Source: Pseudovibrio brasiliensis
GTDB taxonomy: Bacteria > Pseudomonadota > Alphaproteobacteria > Rhizobiales > Stappiaceae
Assembly: GCF_018282095.1 (NCBI RefSeq)
Contig: NZ_CP074128.1
Span: 186,001-250,000 of the forward strand
DNA length: 64,000 bases
Reading direction: 5' to 3'
Below are positions 46,607 through 55,360 of this stretch, piece by piece; within the stretch, counting starts at the first letter, position 1; the number at the start of each line of letters is the position of its first letter. Under the pieces are notes generated by a model that had not been told where the DNA came from, did not search any database, and saw only the letters and a program-made list of their open reading frames with translations. The position numbers and the translations under genes are program-made.

Positions 46607-46707
46607 TACTTCCTCCTCCGTGCCTTAGGTGGCACTTCTCCCAAGATTATGCTGGCGCAAGTCCCCACCTGCGCCAATTAATTTAGCGAAATCAGTCGCC
46701 TGGATAC

Positions 46708-47544
46708 TCAGGCAGCGTTGGCTGCCTGCAATTCTTTTTTCAGGAAATCAAAGCTTGCCTGCGTGGCGTCCACCACGTTTTCAAGGGCATGCACCACTGG
46801 AGAAAATGGCTCCAGAGACACGTGACCCGTATACCCGTTTGCAAGCATGGTTTTGATCTGAGCAGCGTTGCCCAGACGGTCCGCTTCACCCACCAGCAGG
46901 CGATGGTCATCCAGCATTTCAGCGATGGAAAGAGCTGGATCTTCCACGCCGGAAATATGCATGAGGCCTGTCTGGTCAGCGAAGAATTCTGTTTCTTCAG
47001 CAAGGTGATGATGGAATGTGTCATGCACCAGCTTGAACACGCCCTCACCGTCCACATCGCGGATGGCTGCAACAGCATCCGCCTTGCGGCGCAAGGAGCA
47101 CTGCGGGAAGCCGAGAGGCTCCACCAGACCGGTCACACCGGCGGTTTCCAGCAGAGGCTTGAGTTCTTTCAGCGACTGGCGCAGGTTCGCAGCCAGTTCA
47201 TCATCGCTTTTGCCATAGTCATGGTCGTTAACCGGGCACATGACGAGGGCCTTGGAGCCACAGCGCTCAGCAAAGCCGATCAGTTCGTTTGCCTCAGCAA
47301 GACGAACATCTGACCACTCATTGAACCGCTGAAGGGCATTGATGCTGATGATTTCGACGCTATGCTTTTCAGCAAGAGCTTTGACGTCTTCCGCTGGCGT
47401 TTTCTGTTCAAACGGATTGCCAGCAATGTCATTTCGGATTTCTACGGCATTGATCCCCATGGAAGCTGCCATTCCAAAAAACGCGTCCAACGTCATTTGA
47501 GGTGCCAACATGTGGTTCAGTGCGAAGTTGATGTTTCCCGACAA
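46708..47544 (-). CDS. IolI-like TIM-barrel sugar/inosose isomerase
   Basis: This 278-residue AP-endonuclease-2-type barrel resembles Bacillus IolI (2-keto-myo-inositol isomerase). Shared stretches are NALQRFN, EPLGFPQCS and VHDTFHHH, and the metal ligands fit IolI: Glu in VEPLGF, Asp in VHDTFH, His in MHISGVED and Glu in SLEPFSP. It is the first gene of the operon, upstream of the CUT2 importer, which supports cyclitol catabolism. The frame stays open upstream to 47682, but the fold begins at NINFALNHM. TTG 47544 with GGGAGA upstream is the likely start. Confidence 0.8.
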   Translation of the reverse strand: MSGNINFALNHMLAPQMTLDAFFGMAASMGINAVEIRNDIAGNPFEQKTPAEDVKALAEKHSVEIISINALQRFNEWSDVRLAEANELIGFAERCGSKALVMCPVNDHDYGKSDDELAANLRQSLKELKPLLETAGVTGLVEPLGFPQCSLRRKADAVAAIRDVDGEGVFKLVHDTFHHHLAEETEFFADQTGLMHISGVEDPALSIAEMLDDHRLLVGEADRLGNAAQIKTMLANGYTGHVSLEPFSPVVHALENVVDATQASFDFLKKELQAANAA

Positions 47545-47774
47545 ACGACTTCTCCCAATGTCCGATGTATAAACATCAATTTGATCTGCTAAAGATGATA
47601 TGTAAGTAATGGTACCTGTCAATTTAGAGTCTGAAATTACTGATAAAATCGGATTTAGAGAACGAATATTCCATGAATTCAATATTTTGGAAGGTTTGCT
47701 CTCCCGAAGTCAAAATGTGAATTTCGGCGTAAAGATTGATATGTTTGATGGTTTAACAATCAAAGGTGATATAT
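47545..47774. promoter_or_regulatory. Divergent control region of isomerase/ABC operon and LacI gene
   Basis: This AT-rich gap of 230 bases lies between the divergently transcribed IolI-like and LacI-family genes. It contains AATATTCCATGAATTCAATATT near 47668-47690. In this stretch, a central TGAATTCA palindrome is flanked on both sides by AATATT, a plausible operator for the adjacent regulator. A similar arrangement, ATATTTGGATGAATTGAGCCAATATT, lies just after the LacI gene near 48808. Confidence 0.4.
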
Positions 47775-48794
47775 ATGAGGCGGGGCAGCTGGCAGAATCC
47801 GAGCGTGTTGGACATCGCAAACAAGGCAGGAGTTTCGACCGCGACAGTTGACCGTGTCCTCAATAAACGGGGTGGTGTTTCCAAGAGGAAGGTGGAGCTG
47901 GTTCATAAGGCTCTGAACGAGCTCCGCGCACCGGAAGAGGTTGTCTCAGAAACAGTTTCTCCGATAACGGTTGGACTGCTGGTGGATTCTGGAACGAGCT
48001 TCATCGAGGAACTTCTGGAGTTGGTGGAACGCCGTTATGGGGATGACCCGAATGTGCGCTTCAAGTGCTTCACATCCCACACCAAAGACTTTGAACCGAG
48101 TGTGTTTTCTGAGCAGATGATTGCCTGGGCGCGCAAGTATGACGGCATCATCATCGCAGTGCGCGAACACCCTGCGATTACTCGCGCCATTGAAGAAATC
48201 AGCGAAAATGGAACGCCTGTTATATGCCTGACCACGGATCAGGAGAGCCCTAAACACCTTGGTTACGTTGGGATGGATCAGATCGCAGCTGGCCTTTGCG
48301 CCGCGCAATTACTTGGTAAACTCTCAGGTGACCGGTCCGGAGAAATCTTCCTCGCAACCAGTGCGCACTACCGCTGCCAGGAAGGGCGTGAGACCGGGTT
48401 CCGCCGCTTGTTGCGCAAGGAATACCCCAATCTCACCATCTCGGAGATCATCAACTCCAATGATGATGCGGAGACCGTTTACAAGCTCTTCAAGGCTAGG
48501 CTGAACGAAGGGGCCAAGCCGCTTGGTGTCTATAACGTGGCTGGCGGAAACACGGGTATTGCCAAGGCGATCCGTGAGCTGGGTTTGCCGATTGCCTTTA
48601 TCGGTCATGAGCTCAATGAGAACTCCCGCAGGCTGCTGGAGAATGGCCAGATGGACTTCGTAATCACCCATGATATGGAAACTGAGCTCAAGCGCTGCAT
48701 TAAGCTCATTAGGCGGCAAAAAGATTTTCCTGATGGAAATCAGCCAGAATACGAACTTTTACCGCCTGTTTTGAAGACACGCTTCAATATCTGA
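47775..48794 (+). CDS. LacI-family transcriptional regulator
   Basis: This 339-residue regulator has an N-terminal helix-turn-helix (SVLDIANKAGVSTATVDRVL) and a periplasmic-binding-like sensor domain with family pattern ITVGLLVDSGTSF. The V-D-R-V-L-N-K-R-G-G-V-S hinge is typical of the LacI branch that controls ribose/inositol-type operons. It is divergent from the isomerase/importer operon and probably regulates it. The start is ATG 47775 with AAAGGTG upstream. Confidence 0.88.
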   Translation: MRRGSWQNPSVLDIANKAGVSTATVDRVLNKRGGVSKRKVELVHKALNELRAPEEVVSETVSPITVGLLVDSGTSFIEELLELVERRYGDDPNVRFKCFTSHTKDFEPSVFSEQMIAWARKYDGIIIAVREHPAITRAIEEISENGTPVICLTTDQESPKHLGYVGMDQIAAGLCAAQLLGKLSGDRSGEIFLATSAHYRCQEGRETGFRRLLRKEYPNLTISEIINSNDDAETVYKLFKARLNEGAKPLGVYNVAGGNTGIAKAIRELGLPIAFIGHELNENSRRLLENGQMDFVITHDMETELKRCIKLIRRQKDFPDGNQPEYELLPPVLKTRFNI

Positions 48795-49284
48795 TGGAAT
48801 TATGAGGCAGATATTTGGATGAATTGAGCCAATATTCTAATCAATGAAATAAATATTCCACGATATTAGACCTTCAGAAAGCGCGGAATTTCGCCAAAAC
48901 ACCTTAGGTATTCAATCTTAAGGGCTCTTCCGAAGCCATTCAGGTGGCCGCATCATGTCAGGGCAAATGGCAAAGTGCGATCCGTAGTAGCGCTATACGT
49001 AGTAACTCTGATGTTATTCACATCAAAAATGACGCGTCCGCTCAGTCAGTTTGGCTCTGACATGTGAAGAACGGATGTGTTTGTAGCGATCCCACATGGG
49101 CTCAGTGAGCTGAAGTCGCCTCTCTCTTTAAAAGAAAGAAGCTCCAGTTGGATTCGCAGGTTCAATCTATCCTTCAGATACACTTTGCGAGGCTGGAGGT
49201 GCTTCTTCCTTCAACACGTGCGCCCCTCATTTCTCACCGATTGCAAACAGCTTCCCTTATTCCTTAGGCTCATTCATCAATGAT
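48795..49284. other. Non-coding stretch between LacI and TetR genes
   Basis: No gene is supported in these 490 bases. The first 80 are AT-rich with repeated AATATT motifs like those in the LacI control region. Further on there are a short direct repeat CGTAGTA (near 48986 and 49000) and a loose inverted pair CATGTCAG / CTGACATG (near 48953 and 49055). The right end should hold the promoter of the TetR/beta-oxidation operon. Confidence 0.5.
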
Positions 49285-49300
49285 ATGACGTTTACGTCAT
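49285..49300. promoter_or_regulatory. Perfect inverted repeat, candidate TetR autoregulatory operator
   Basis: ATGACGT (49285-49291) and ACGTCAT (49294-49300) are perfect 7-base arms around TT. The spacing suits a TetR-family dimer. It overlaps the first possible ATG of the TetR gene, so if it is the operator, translation more likely begins downstream (TTG 49342 or 49363). Confidence 0.5.
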
Positions 49301-49965
49301 GGACTCTCTTTTCCTTATTTGCTAAACGTTCAACAATTAACTTGAGTGAATGTTGGCTGGCTTTGGAAAAGAAAAAGACACAGGCAGAACGGCGTGAGGA
49401 ATCTGAACGCAAGCTCTTTGATGCGCTGGTGACCATCATCAACGAGGACGGCATTCAGATGGCGACATGCGAGAGCATTGGTCTGAAAGCCGGATATAGC
49501 CGCGGCCTCACCATTCAGCGGCTCGGCAAAAAAGACGAGATGTTCGTTAAGCTGATCGACCGCATGGTGAGCGAAACAGAAGAGCACATCACCAGCCAGA
49601 TACCGATGGAGACAAACGCCCGGGAGGCGATCCGGCGGTATATCGACATTCACTTTGATGATTTGCAGAATAAGCCCAGCTATCAGGCCTACTTTGCGCT
49701 GATGGCGGGCAGCGTCACAGACTATGCCCTCTTGGGAGATGCGGTGACGCGCGCGCATGATTTCGTCAAACGCCTGCTTGTCTCTTATCTGGAGCGCGGC
49801 AAAGCGGAAGGTGCGTTTCCAAAGGATCTGGATTCCGGCATTCAGGCGGTTTCCATCGGAAGTTATTTGCTTGGGGTCGCGCTGCAGCAAAAGCTGCATC
49901 CAAGCCTCGATATTACCCTGCTGAAACCGGCAGCGTATTCATTGATACCATCATTGCCTGATTAA
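49285..49965 (+). CDS. TetR-family regulator of the beta-oxidation operon
   Basis: This protein of up to 226 residues has an N-terminal helix-turn-helix (ERKLFDALVTIINEDGIQMA, then SIGLKAGYSRGLTIQRLGKK) and a TetR-type helical C-terminal domain. It is followed after about 100 bases by acyl-CoA ligase, thiolase and multifunctional beta-oxidation genes on the same strand. It is therefore the probable repressor, sensing an acyl-CoA (inference). The first ATG (49285) is reported, but it overlaps a perfect palindrome. The conserved domain starts about 35 residues later, so TTG 49363 is a good alternative. Confidence 0.83.
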   Translation: MTFTSWTLFSLFAKRSTINLSECWLALEKKKTQAERREESERKLFDALVTIINEDGIQMATCESIGLKAGYSRGLTIQRLGKKDEMFVKLIDRMVSETEEHITSQIPMETNAREAIRRYIDIHFDDLQNKPSYQAYFALMAGSVTDYALLGDAVTRAHDFVKRLLVSYLERGKAEGAFPKDLDSGIQAVSIGSYLLGVALQQKLHPSLDITLLKPAAYSLIPSLPD

Positions 49966-50064
49966 TAATAAGCGTCACCACGAGCGCACCATGAGGAGAA
50001 CAGGCTTCGCATTTTAAAACACAGCGCATAACGCGTTGATCAACCTATGACTTGGGAGGGGAAT

Positions 50065-51648
50065 ATGGTTGGAACACATACTGGAGTACCGGCAGGTGCC
50101 ATGAATTTTGATATGCTCGTGAACCATCTGCAGAAGGTGGACACTGGCATTCCGTTGTTTAAAGACCTTGGCGGTCGTGCTTTCAGCAACCCGCAGTTTG
50201 CCACGCGCACCCGGCAGTTTGCCAAGGGCTTGCAAGACATGGGCCTTGAGCCCGGTGCCCGCGTTGCCATTCTCAGCCTCAATTCGGTTGAGTATGTGGA
50301 AGCCATGATCGGCACCATGATTGCAGGCATGATCTCCGTTCCGCTCAACATCCGCTGGTCTGCTGAAGAGATGCTCTATGCCATCGGCCATTCCAGCATG
50401 TCAGCGATCGTTTATGACGACACCTTTGCGCCTATGGTTGCTGCCATCAAAGAGCGTGCGGAGAGCCCGAAGCATTTCATCCATGTGGGAGAGAAAGAGC
50501 AGCCGGAAGGCACCAAAGCCTATGCGGACTGTTTGAGCGAGCCGATTGAGCTGGAACTGGACCGCGATGTGGAGACCGAGTGCTTCATGAGCTACACCGG
50601 GGGCACCACTGGTTTCCCGAAAGGTGTCGTTCACACCCACAAGTCCATGCTCGCCAGCGCCAACATCGTGGCAGCGAATGGTGTTCCTTATCATGATCGT
50701 TTGGCGATGATGGTGATGCCACTGTTCCACCTGTCCGGCTACGGCCTGCTGCTGGCGCGCCTCATCCAGAATAAGCCATCCCTGATCGTGCCGATGTTCC
50801 GCCCGGATATCGTGGTGGCGGCGGTCAAGAACTTTGACGTCTCATCCTTCCTCATGGCACCTGCCATGTTCCAGATGCTGATCCACTCACCAGAGTTCAA
50901 GTCGGAGGACTTCTTGCGCGTGGCACAGATCGTCTACGGCGCCTCTCCAATCTCCGAAGGTCTGCTGAAGCTGGTTCAGGAGAAGTTCCCGAAGACGGAG
51001 CTCACGCAGGTCTACGGTATGACCGAAGCTGGCGCAGGTACCTTCCTGCATCCTCAGTTTCATAGCGGTGATCTCATGAAAATGGGTGCTGCCGGTCAGG
51101 CTGCCTCTCCGCTCATTCAACTGCGTATTGAAGATGATGAGGGCAATGAGTTGCCGCCGAACACCATCGGCGAAGTGGTGTTCTACTCCCCTGCCGTCAT
51201 GTGCCGCTACTACGATGCGCCGGAACAGACAGCAGCTGTGCTGAAGAATGGCGGGTACCGCACCGGTGATGTGGGCATGCTGGATGAGATGGGCATCCTC
51301 TCGCTGAAAGACCGCAAGAAGGACATGATCATTACAGGTGCAGAGAATGTGTACACCGCCGAGGTGGAAAGCGCGATCTCCACGCACCCGGACGTCTCCA
51401 TGGTGGCGGTCATCGGAATTCCTGATGAAACTTACGGCGAGGCCGTTCATGCGGTGATTGTGCCGAAGGAAGGCAAGACCCCGACCTTTGAAGAGATCCG
51501 CGCCCACACAAAAAAGCGCATTGCTGGCTACAAATGCCCGCGCTCCATGTCGCTGGTGGAAGAGCTGCCGCTCTCTGCCATGAACAAAGTTTTGAAGAAC
51601 AAACTCCGCGAGCCGTTCTGGGAGAAGCACGACCGCGAGATTGCCTGA
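50065..51648 (+). CDS. Acyl-CoA synthetase (AMP-forming, ANL superfamily)
   Basis: This 527-residue adenylating enzyme has core motif SYTGGTTGFPKGV, the A5-like VYGMTEAG, the hinge region RTGDVGMLDEMGILSLKDRKK and C-terminal lysine in NKVLKNKLRE. It activates a carboxylic acid, probably a medium/long-chain or aromatic acid, to the CoA thioester. It heads the catabolic genes of a beta-oxidation operon with thiolase and FadB-like protein. ATG 50065 follows GGGAGGGG; ATG 50047 lies upstream of that site and is less likely. Confidence 0.9.
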   Translation: MVGTHTGVPAGAMNFDMLVNHLQKVDTGIPLFKDLGGRAFSNPQFATRTRQFAKGLQDMGLEPGARVAILSLNSVEYVEAMIGTMIAGMISVPLNIRWSAEEMLYAIGHSSMSAIVYDDTFAPMVAAIKERAESPKHFIHVGEKEQPEGTKAYADCLSEPIELELDRDVETECFMSYTGGTTGFPKGVVHTHKSMLASANIVAANGVPYHDRLAMMVMPLFHLSGYGLLLARLIQNKPSLIVPMFRPDIVVAAVKNFDVSSFLMAPAMFQMLIHSPEFKSEDFLRVAQIVYGASPISEGLLKLVQEKFPKTELTQVYGMTEAGAGTFLHPQFHSGDLMKMGAAGQAASPLIQLRIEDDEGNELPPNTIGEVVFYSPAVMCRYYDAPEQTAAVLKNGGYRTGDVGMLDEMGILSLKDRKKDMIITGAENVYTAEVESAISTHPDVSMVAVIGIPDETYGEAVHAVIVPKEGKTPTFEEIRAHTKKRIAGYKCPRSMSLVEELPLSAMNKVLKNKLREPFWEKHDREIA

Positions 51649-51653
51649 GTTCA

Positions 51654-51678
51654 GCCGGGGCGACGCGGTTGCCCCGGC
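51654..51678. other. GC-rich intercistronic hairpin
   Basis: Perfect 8-base arms GCCGGGGC (51654-51661) and GCCCCGGC (51671-51678) lie between the acyl-CoA ligase stop and the thiolase start. There is no T-run, so a message-processing or stability role is more likely than termination. Confidence 0.5.
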
Positions 51679-51717
51679 CTTAAACCCTTATTTCAAGATA
51701 AGACACGGTAGATAAAC

Positions 51718-52926
51718 ATGGCGACGACAGCATACGTCTATGATGCGATCCGCACTCCGCGTTCCAAAGGAAAGCCGGACGGGTCCCTCAACGAAGTCAA
51801 ACCAATCAATCTGGTGACCACACTGCTGGATGAAATGCAAAGCCGGCACGACCTCGACACCTCCCGGGTGGATGATGTTGTCATGGGCTGTGTGACACCA
51901 GTGCGCGAACAGGGCGCTGTTCTGCCAAAGATCGCTTTGCAGAAAGCGGGCTGGGATCAGACCGTCGCAGGTGCCCAGGTCAACCGGTTCTGTGCATCTG
52001 GTCTGGACACCTTCAACTCTGCCGCAGCGCGCATCGCGTCCGGCTGGGAAGATATGATCTGCGCAGGCGGTTATGAAAGCATGAGCCGCGTGCCGATGGG
52101 TACCGATGGTGGCCCGTTCAGTGAAGATCCTGAAACCGTACTTGCTACCGGCTTCGTACCACAGGGCATCGGTGCAGACCTGATCGCCACGATTGAGGGC
52201 TGGAGCCGCGATGATGTGGATGCAGCCGCTGTCGCCAGCCAGCAGCGTGCAGCACATGCCCGTGATAACGGTTGGTTCGACAAGTCCGTTGTGCCGGTGA
52301 AGGATGAGAACGGCATCATCGTTCTGGAAAAAGACGACTTCATCAAGCCAAACACAGATATGCAGGCGCTGGGTGCTCTGCGTCCAAGCTTTGAAAAGCA
52401 TGGTGCCATGGGTTTTGATGCGGTTGCACTAGCCCGCTACCCTGAAGTTGAAAAGATCAACCACGTCCACACACCGGGCAACTCCTCCGGCATCGTGGAT
52501 GGGGCTTCCCTGATCCTGCTTGGCAGCGAACAGGTGGGCAAGGACATGGGCCTGACCCCACGTGCCCGCGTGCTCTCAGTAGCGGTCACTGCCTCTGACC
52601 CAACCATCATGCTCACCGGACCGGGGCCAGCTTCCAAGAAGGCACTCGCCAAAGCAGGCCTGACCATTGATGACATTGATCTGGTTGAGATCAACGAAGC
52701 CTTTGCTTCTGTGATGATGCGTCTTCAGAAGGACCTCAATGTGCCGGATGAGAAGCTGAACGTTGTTGGTGGTGCGATCGCCATGGGTCATCCACTGGGC
52801 GCAACCGGCGGCATGCTGGTGTCCACCATGATCGACGAGCTGGAGCGCCGTAACCAGAAGCGTGCGCTGATCACCATGTGTGTTGGCGGCGGCATGGGCA
52901 TCGCGTCCATCATCGAGCGCGTTTAA
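51718..52926 (+). CDS. Acetyl-CoA acyltransferase (3-ketoacyl-CoA thiolase)
   Basis: This 402-residue thiolase has nucleophile C92 (NRFCASGLD), the NEAFA motif, catalytic H358 ([10 protein letters not shown]) and C388 (CVGGGMG). It removes acetyl-CoA from 3-ketoacyl-CoA in the last step of beta-oxidation. It lies 12 bases before the multifunctional protein gene, forming the usual FadA/FadB pair. Its closest relatives by pattern are FadI-type degradative thiolases. Confidence 0.93.
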   Translation: MATTAYVYDAIRTPRSKGKPDGSLNEVKPINLVTTLLDEMQSRHDLDTSRVDDVVMGCVTPVREQGAVLPKIALQKAGWDQTVAGAQVNRFCASGLDTFNSAAARIASGWEDMICAGGYESMSRVPMGTDGGPFSEDPETVLATGFVPQGIGADLIATIEGWSRDDVDAAAVASQQRAAHARDNGWFDKSVVPVKDENGIIVLEKDDFIKPNTDMQALGALRPSFEKHGAMGFDAVALARYPEVEKINHVHTPGNSSGIVDGASLILLGSEQVGKDMGLTPRARVLSVAVTASDPTIMLTGPGPASKKALAKAGLTIDDIDLVEINEAFASVMMRLQKDLNVPDEKLNVVGGAIAMGHPLGATGGMLVSTMIDELERRNQKRALITMCVGGGMGIASIIERV

Positions 52927-52937
52927 CGGGGAAGACC

Positions 52938-55085
52938 ATGTCTGAATACATCTACGAAAAAGACGCAAGCGGCATTGTTACGATCACGTTTGACTCTCAA
53001 GGCAAGTCCGCAAACACCATGACCCGCGCCTGGTTTGAGGGCATGAAAGAGCTGATGGCCAAGCTGTCAGCTGAAGAAGGCCTCACCGGTGTTGTCATCG
53101 CCTCAGCCAAGAAGACCTTCTTCGCAGGCGGTGATCTGGAAGAGATGCTCCACGGCAGCATGGACCCGGAAGACATCTTTGCCTACGTGGAAGAGATGAA
53201 AGCCCCCCTGCGCCAGCTGGAAAAGCTGCCTGTGCCAGTGGTTGCGGCCATCAACGGAGCGGCCCTTGGCGGCGGTTTTGAGATCTGCCTTGCCTGTAAT
53301 CACCGCGTTCTGCTCAACTCACCAAAGGCTGTTGTCGGCCTGCCGGAAGCAACTCTCGGCCTGTTGCCGGGTGCTGGTGGCGTTGTCCGTCTCACTGCAA
53401 AGCTGGGTCTGGAAGCGGCTCTGCCTCTGCTGGCTGAAGGCAAACAGCTGCGTCAGGAAAAAGCGCTGAAAGCCGGACTGGTGGAAGAGCTGGTTGAGAC
53501 GCCGGAAGAGCTGATCCCAGCTGCAAAAGCATGGATCAAAGCCAACCCTGAGGCTGCCGCGCAGCCGTGGGATCAGAAAGGCTTCCGCTATCCCGGTGGC
53601 AATGCAGACAGCGCCAATGTGCGCATGGTGGCAGCCATGGCACCAACCATGCTGTACAACAAGACACGCGGCCTGATGCCTGCACCGGAAAAGGTGATGG
53701 ACATCGCCGTCAACTCCATGCGCATGGGTTTTGACAGCGCGCTGCGCAACGAAAGCCGTGGCTTTGCGGCTCTGCTGCGTTCCACTGAGGCTCGTGCAGC
53801 CATCACCACCTTCTTCTTCGGCATGCAGGCGATCAAGTCTGGCAAGGTCCGTCCACAAGGCGATGCGTGGAAAGCGGGAAGCTCTGCGATCCTTGGTGCA
53901 GGCATGATGGGCTCAGGCATCGCCTGGGCACACGCCAGCCGCGGCCTGCCAACTGCACTGAAGGACATGAGCCTTGAGAATGCGGAAAAAGGCAAAGGTT
54001 ACTCCGTCAAGCTGGCAGACAAAGCCATCAAGCGTGGCCGTATGGATGAGGCGAAGAAGGACGCTCTGCTGAGCTGCATCACGCCAACGGACAGTGATGA
54101 GACTTTCGCGGGCACCGATATCATCATCGAGGCGGTGTTTGAGGATATCTCTTTAAAAGAGAAGGTTATCCCTGAAACCTACAAGCAGCTGTCTGACACG
54201 GGTATCTACGGCTCCAACACGTCTACACTGCCAATTTCCATTCTGGCAGAAAGCTGTCCGGACCCGACCCGTTTCATCGGCCTGCACTTCTTCTCGCCCG
54301 TTGATAAGATGAAGATCGTTGAGATCATCGTTGGTGACAAAACCAGCGAAGAGACCCTGCGCAAAGCCTATGACTACGTACAGCAGATCGGCTATCTGCC
54401 AATCGTGGTCAACGACAAGCGTGGCTTCTTCACCAGTCGTGTGTTTGGCACCTATCTGGATGAAGGTCTGGCTCTGATGCGGGATGGCATGAGCCCGGTT
54501 GCAATTGAACGCGCCGCCTGGAAAATCGGCATGCCGGTTGGCCCGCTGGCCGTGCATGATGAAGTCTCCATGGTGCTCACCAAGAAGATCCACGAGACCC
54601 ACATTGCACTGGATGCACGTCTTGGCGTTGAAAACGGCTTCCCGGCAGATGACAGCTCCAACGTGAAGGTTGGCCAGTCCATGGTGAACATGGGCCGTGG
54701 TGGTCGTCACTACGGCGGTGGCTTCTACGAGTATGCCGAGGATGGCACCAAGAAGTTGTGGGATGGTCTTTCCCAGTTCAAGGAGCAGGATCTGAACGTT
54801 TCCATGCAGGATGCAGAAGATCGCATGATGTACCGACAGGCCATCGAGACACTGCGCTGTCTGGATGAAGGCGTGCTGCGCACGGAAGTGGAAGCCAACA
54901 TTGGCTCTATCTTCGCCATCGGCTTCCCGGCCCACACTGGCGGTGCACTCCAGTTCATCCACGGCGTTGGCCTTGATGCCTTCAAGAAACGCGCTGACGA
55001 ACTGGCCGCAGCCTACGGCCCGCGCTTTGAAGTGACCGAAAGCGCACTCAACAAACTGCGCAGCGAAAAACTCGCCGCTGCCTGA
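52938..55085 (+). CDS. Multifunctional enoyl-CoA hydratase / 3-hydroxyacyl-CoA dehydrogenase (FadB/FadJ type)
   Basis: This 715-residue protein has an N-terminal crotonase domain with oxyanion motif NGAALGGGFEICLACNHRV and catalytic Glu region GLPEATLGLLPGAGG. NAD-binding ILGAGMMGSGIAWAHASRG begins near residue 320, and two C-terminal 3-hydroxyacyl-CoA dehydrogenase helical domains follow. It performs hydration and oxidation in beta-oxidation, presumably complexed with the thiolase just upstream. ATG 52938 follows GGGGAAG. A longer frame from 52878 overlaps the thiolase and is not needed. A strong terminator follows. Confidence 0.93.
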   Translation: MSEYIYEKDASGIVTITFDSQGKSANTMTRAWFEGMKELMAKLSAEEGLTGVVIASAKKTFFAGGDLEEMLHGSMDPEDIFAYVEEMKAPLRQLEKLPVPVVAAINGAALGGGFEICLACNHRVLLNSPKAVVGLPEATLGLLPGAGGVVRLTAKLGLEAALPLLAEGKQLRQEKALKAGLVEELVETPEELIPAAKAWIKANPEAAAQPWDQKGFRYPGGNADSANVRMVAAMAPTMLYNKTRGLMPAPEKVMDIAVNSMRMGFDSALRNESRGFAALLRSTEARAAITTFFFGMQAIKSGKVRPQGDAWKAGSSAILGAGMMGSGIAWAHASRGLPTALKDMSLENAEKGKGYSVKLADKAIKRGRMDEAKKDALLSCITPTDSDETFAGTDIIIEAVFEDISLKEKVIPETYKQLSDTGIYGSNTSTLPISILAESCPDPTRFIGLHFFSPVDKMKIVEIIVGDKTSEETLRKAYDYVQQIGYLPIVVNDKRGFFTSRVFGTYLDEGLALMRDGMSPVAIERAAWKIGMPVGPLAVHDEVSMVLTKKIHETHIALDARLGVENGFPADDSSNVKVGQSMVNMGRGGRHYGGGFYEYAEDGTKKLWDGLSQFKEQDLNVSMQDAEDRMMYRQAIETLRCLDEGVLRTEVEANIGSIFAIGFPAHTGGALQFIHGVGLDAFKKRADELAAAYGPRFEVTESALNKLRSEKLAAA

Positions 55086-55103
55086 GTTGTCGCCATCTAA
55101 ACC

Positions 55104-55139
55104 AAAAGCCCGCGACGCCGCTGTGTCGCGGGCTTTTTT
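55104..55139 (+). terminator. Rho-independent terminator of the beta-oxidation operon
   Basis: GCCCGCGAC (55108-55116) pairs perfectly with GTCGCGGGC (55125-55133) around an 8-base loop. It is preceded by AAAA and followed by TTTTTT. It starts 19 bases after the last gene. Confidence 0.92.
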
Positions 55140-55360
55140 GTGCGTGCTTGCCAGCTTCTCTGCTGTGCTCCTCAGTTTTACTGACAAAAATACTACATGA
55201 TTTTCAGGTTAGCTTCAGGCTCATAAGGAAGAAGGGCTTTGGAGGTGGAGTGATTGTCTGAAGACTGCTGAACCATAGCGAAACCGCATTGGAGTTTCCG
55301 CTGTTCTGCTGCCTAAGGCTGTCTGATCCTCACCATAACAATAAGCGAAGTAATCTGATC

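Noticed and set aside
48953-49066. Inverted CATGTCAG / CTGACATG pair considered as mobile-element ends
   Set aside because: The match is short and imperfect, there is no transposase or target duplication, and the enclosed DNA is non-coding.
54153-55187. Minus-strand open frame of 344 codons opposite the multifunctional beta-oxidation gene
   Set aside because: It lies antisense to clearly conserved FadB-type sequence and runs through the operon terminator, so it is a compositional artefact.
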